Shown piece by piece: positions 63,334 through 64,000 of a stretch of 64,000 nucleotides of DNA. The stretch's first letter is position 1, and every line of letters starts with the position of its first letter. The stretch spans positions 8,160 through 72,159 of the forward strand of contig NZ_JBHULS010000008.1 in assembly GCF_042684585.1 (NCBI RefSeq). Direction: 5' to 3'. Source of the stretch: Algorimicrobium sediminis (GTDB lineage Bacteria; Bacteroidota; Bacteroidia; Flavobacteriales; Flavobacteriaceae). Both the position numbers and the translations under genes were made by a program. The notes beneath the pieces are model-generated. The model was not told the origin of the DNA. It ran no database searches and worked only from the letters and a program-made list of their open reading frames with translations.

Positions 63334-64000
63334 ATGAAAAAAATATTAGTAATCTTAACACTATTTGTTTCATTAGTTGGGTTTTCTCAAACAAATGGAA
63401 TAACCTACCAAGCAGTGATTCTAAATCCCGAAGCTCAACAAATACCGGGCACAAATAATTTTAACACACCTTTATCTAATAAAAACGTATGCTTACAGTT
63501 TTCTATTTTAGATGAAAATTCTGCTATTGAATATCAGGAAACTATAAGCACCAGGACTGATGCATTTGGTATGGTTAATTTAATTATTGGCTCCGGAAAT
63601 CAAACTGGAGGCTATGCTAATGCATTTCAAGATATCCTTTGGAGTAACAATGCGAAAAACCTGAAAGTAGATTTAAACACCAACGGAGCATGTTCCAATT
63701 TTGATGAAATCAGTAATCAGCCATTTACCTTTGTACCTTTCGCGATGTTTGCTTTAAATTCTGAAAACACCGTTTTAATTGAAGATAATTTATTAGCCAT
63801 TTTAGACCTACAAGCAGAATTAGATGCCACACAAACTGGTGCCGGTTTAGAAACCGATGGAACTTATACTGCCAACGGTTCAACTAATTATATCAATAGC
63901 TCAACTTCTATCGTGGATGCGACCGAAGATTTAGATGCCCAAGTCAAAACCAATGCGGATGGGATTGCTACAAATGCGACATCAATAACGAACAATGCGA
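63334..64000 (+). CDS. Start of a secreted protein with coiled-coil stalk (runs off the window)
   Basis: Starts at the ATG at 63334, two bases after the previous stop, and stays open to the window end (222 codons visible). The signal peptide ends near residue 19 (GFSQ). An N-terminal domain (ITYQAVILNPEAQQIPG...NKNVCLQFSI...TDAFGMVNLIIGSG) is a form I recognise from Bacteroidota surface proteins. From about residue 150 the sequence turns into Asn/Ala/Thr repeats with Ile every seven residues (DGIATNATSITNNA), like the stalks of trimeric adhesins or tail fibres. Confidence 0.75.
   Translation, partial: MKKILVILTLFVSLVGFSQTNGITYQAVILNPEAQQIPGTNNFNTPLSNKNVCLQFSILDENSAIEYQETISTRTDAFGMVNLIIGSGNQTGGYANAFQDILWSNNAKNLKVDLNTNGACSNFDEISNQPFTFVPFAMFALNSENTVLIEDNLLAILDLQAELDATQTGAGLETDGTYTANGSTNYINSSTSIVDATEDLDAQVKTNADGIATNATSITNNA

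Overview
The window is a chromosomal segment from a member of the Bacteroidota, almost certainly the family Flavobacteriaceae. The evidence is strong AT bias, promoter-like boxes of the Bacteroidota type (TAnnTTTG, in places with TTG 19 bp upstream), a PorP/SprF protein beside a giant protein with a gliding/type IX secretion (T9SS) type B C-terminal domain, a second small protein with a T9SS type A tail, a class II HMG-CoA reductase with a GYDIA-family GHMP kinase, and a complete flavobacterial division and cell-wall (dcw) cluster. I cannot name the genus from sequence alone.

Layout. 1-1312 holds a tandem LuxR-type helix-turn-helix protein split into two frames at an A7 run, and a 71-residue Cse60-like protein. 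1508-12349 (minus) is a surface module: a strong terminator, a PorP/SprF outer-membrane protein, and a 3265-residue secreted adhesin built from near-identical HYR and HYR-like repeats with LamG, thrombospondin type 3 and T9SS type B domains. 12350-13446 is a gene-poor 1.1 kb. A TPR/transmembrane/HTH regulator follows, then 100-bp tandem repeats joined to a 22-bp-stem hairpin and a tRNA-Arg.

16215-32533 (minus) is the dcw cluster, in transcription order mraZ-rsmH-ftsL-ftsI-murE-mraY-murD-ftsW-murG-murC-ftsQ-ftsA-ftsZ, then yqeY. A three-copy 10-bp operator that looks like an MraZ-binding site lies just upstream of the mraZ -7 box. A diverging alpha/beta hydrolase and engB follow. 34295-37548 (minus) holds an orphan OppC-type permease and a carboxy-terminal processing protease. 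37702-39872 is surE-hypothetical-lpxB, then a convergent solitary cytosine-5 DNA methyltransferase, then an NlpC/P60 lipoprotein and comEC. 43717-50084 (minus) is a thioredoxin-like protein, two POT peptide transporters and a DPP-IV peptidase, a likely peptide-use module. HMG-CoA reductase and the GYDIA kinase belong to the mevalonate side of isoprenoid synthesis.

52617-60430 (minus) is an envelope-biogenesis group: coaX, an outer-membrane beta-barrel protein, a TPR protein, lptC, then (after a terminator) a small membrane protein, a CNNM/CBS/CorC protein and the SurA/PpiD-type foldase. tRNA-Phe follows. The right end holds a membrane-anchored AraC regulator divergent from three secreted or outer-membrane proteins: a T9SS type A protein, a beta-barrel, and the start of a protein with a coiled-coil stalk that runs off the window. 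Between regulator and operon lie two 12-bp direct repeats exactly 20 bp apart.

Most of the window is conserved core genome. The parts most worth a second look are the frameshifted double-HTH gene, the giant adhesin with its 702-bp super-repeat and a domain nested inside a HYR fold, the 100-bp repeats beside tRNA-Arg, the terminator buried in the comEC coding sequence, and the AraC-controlled surface module at the right end.
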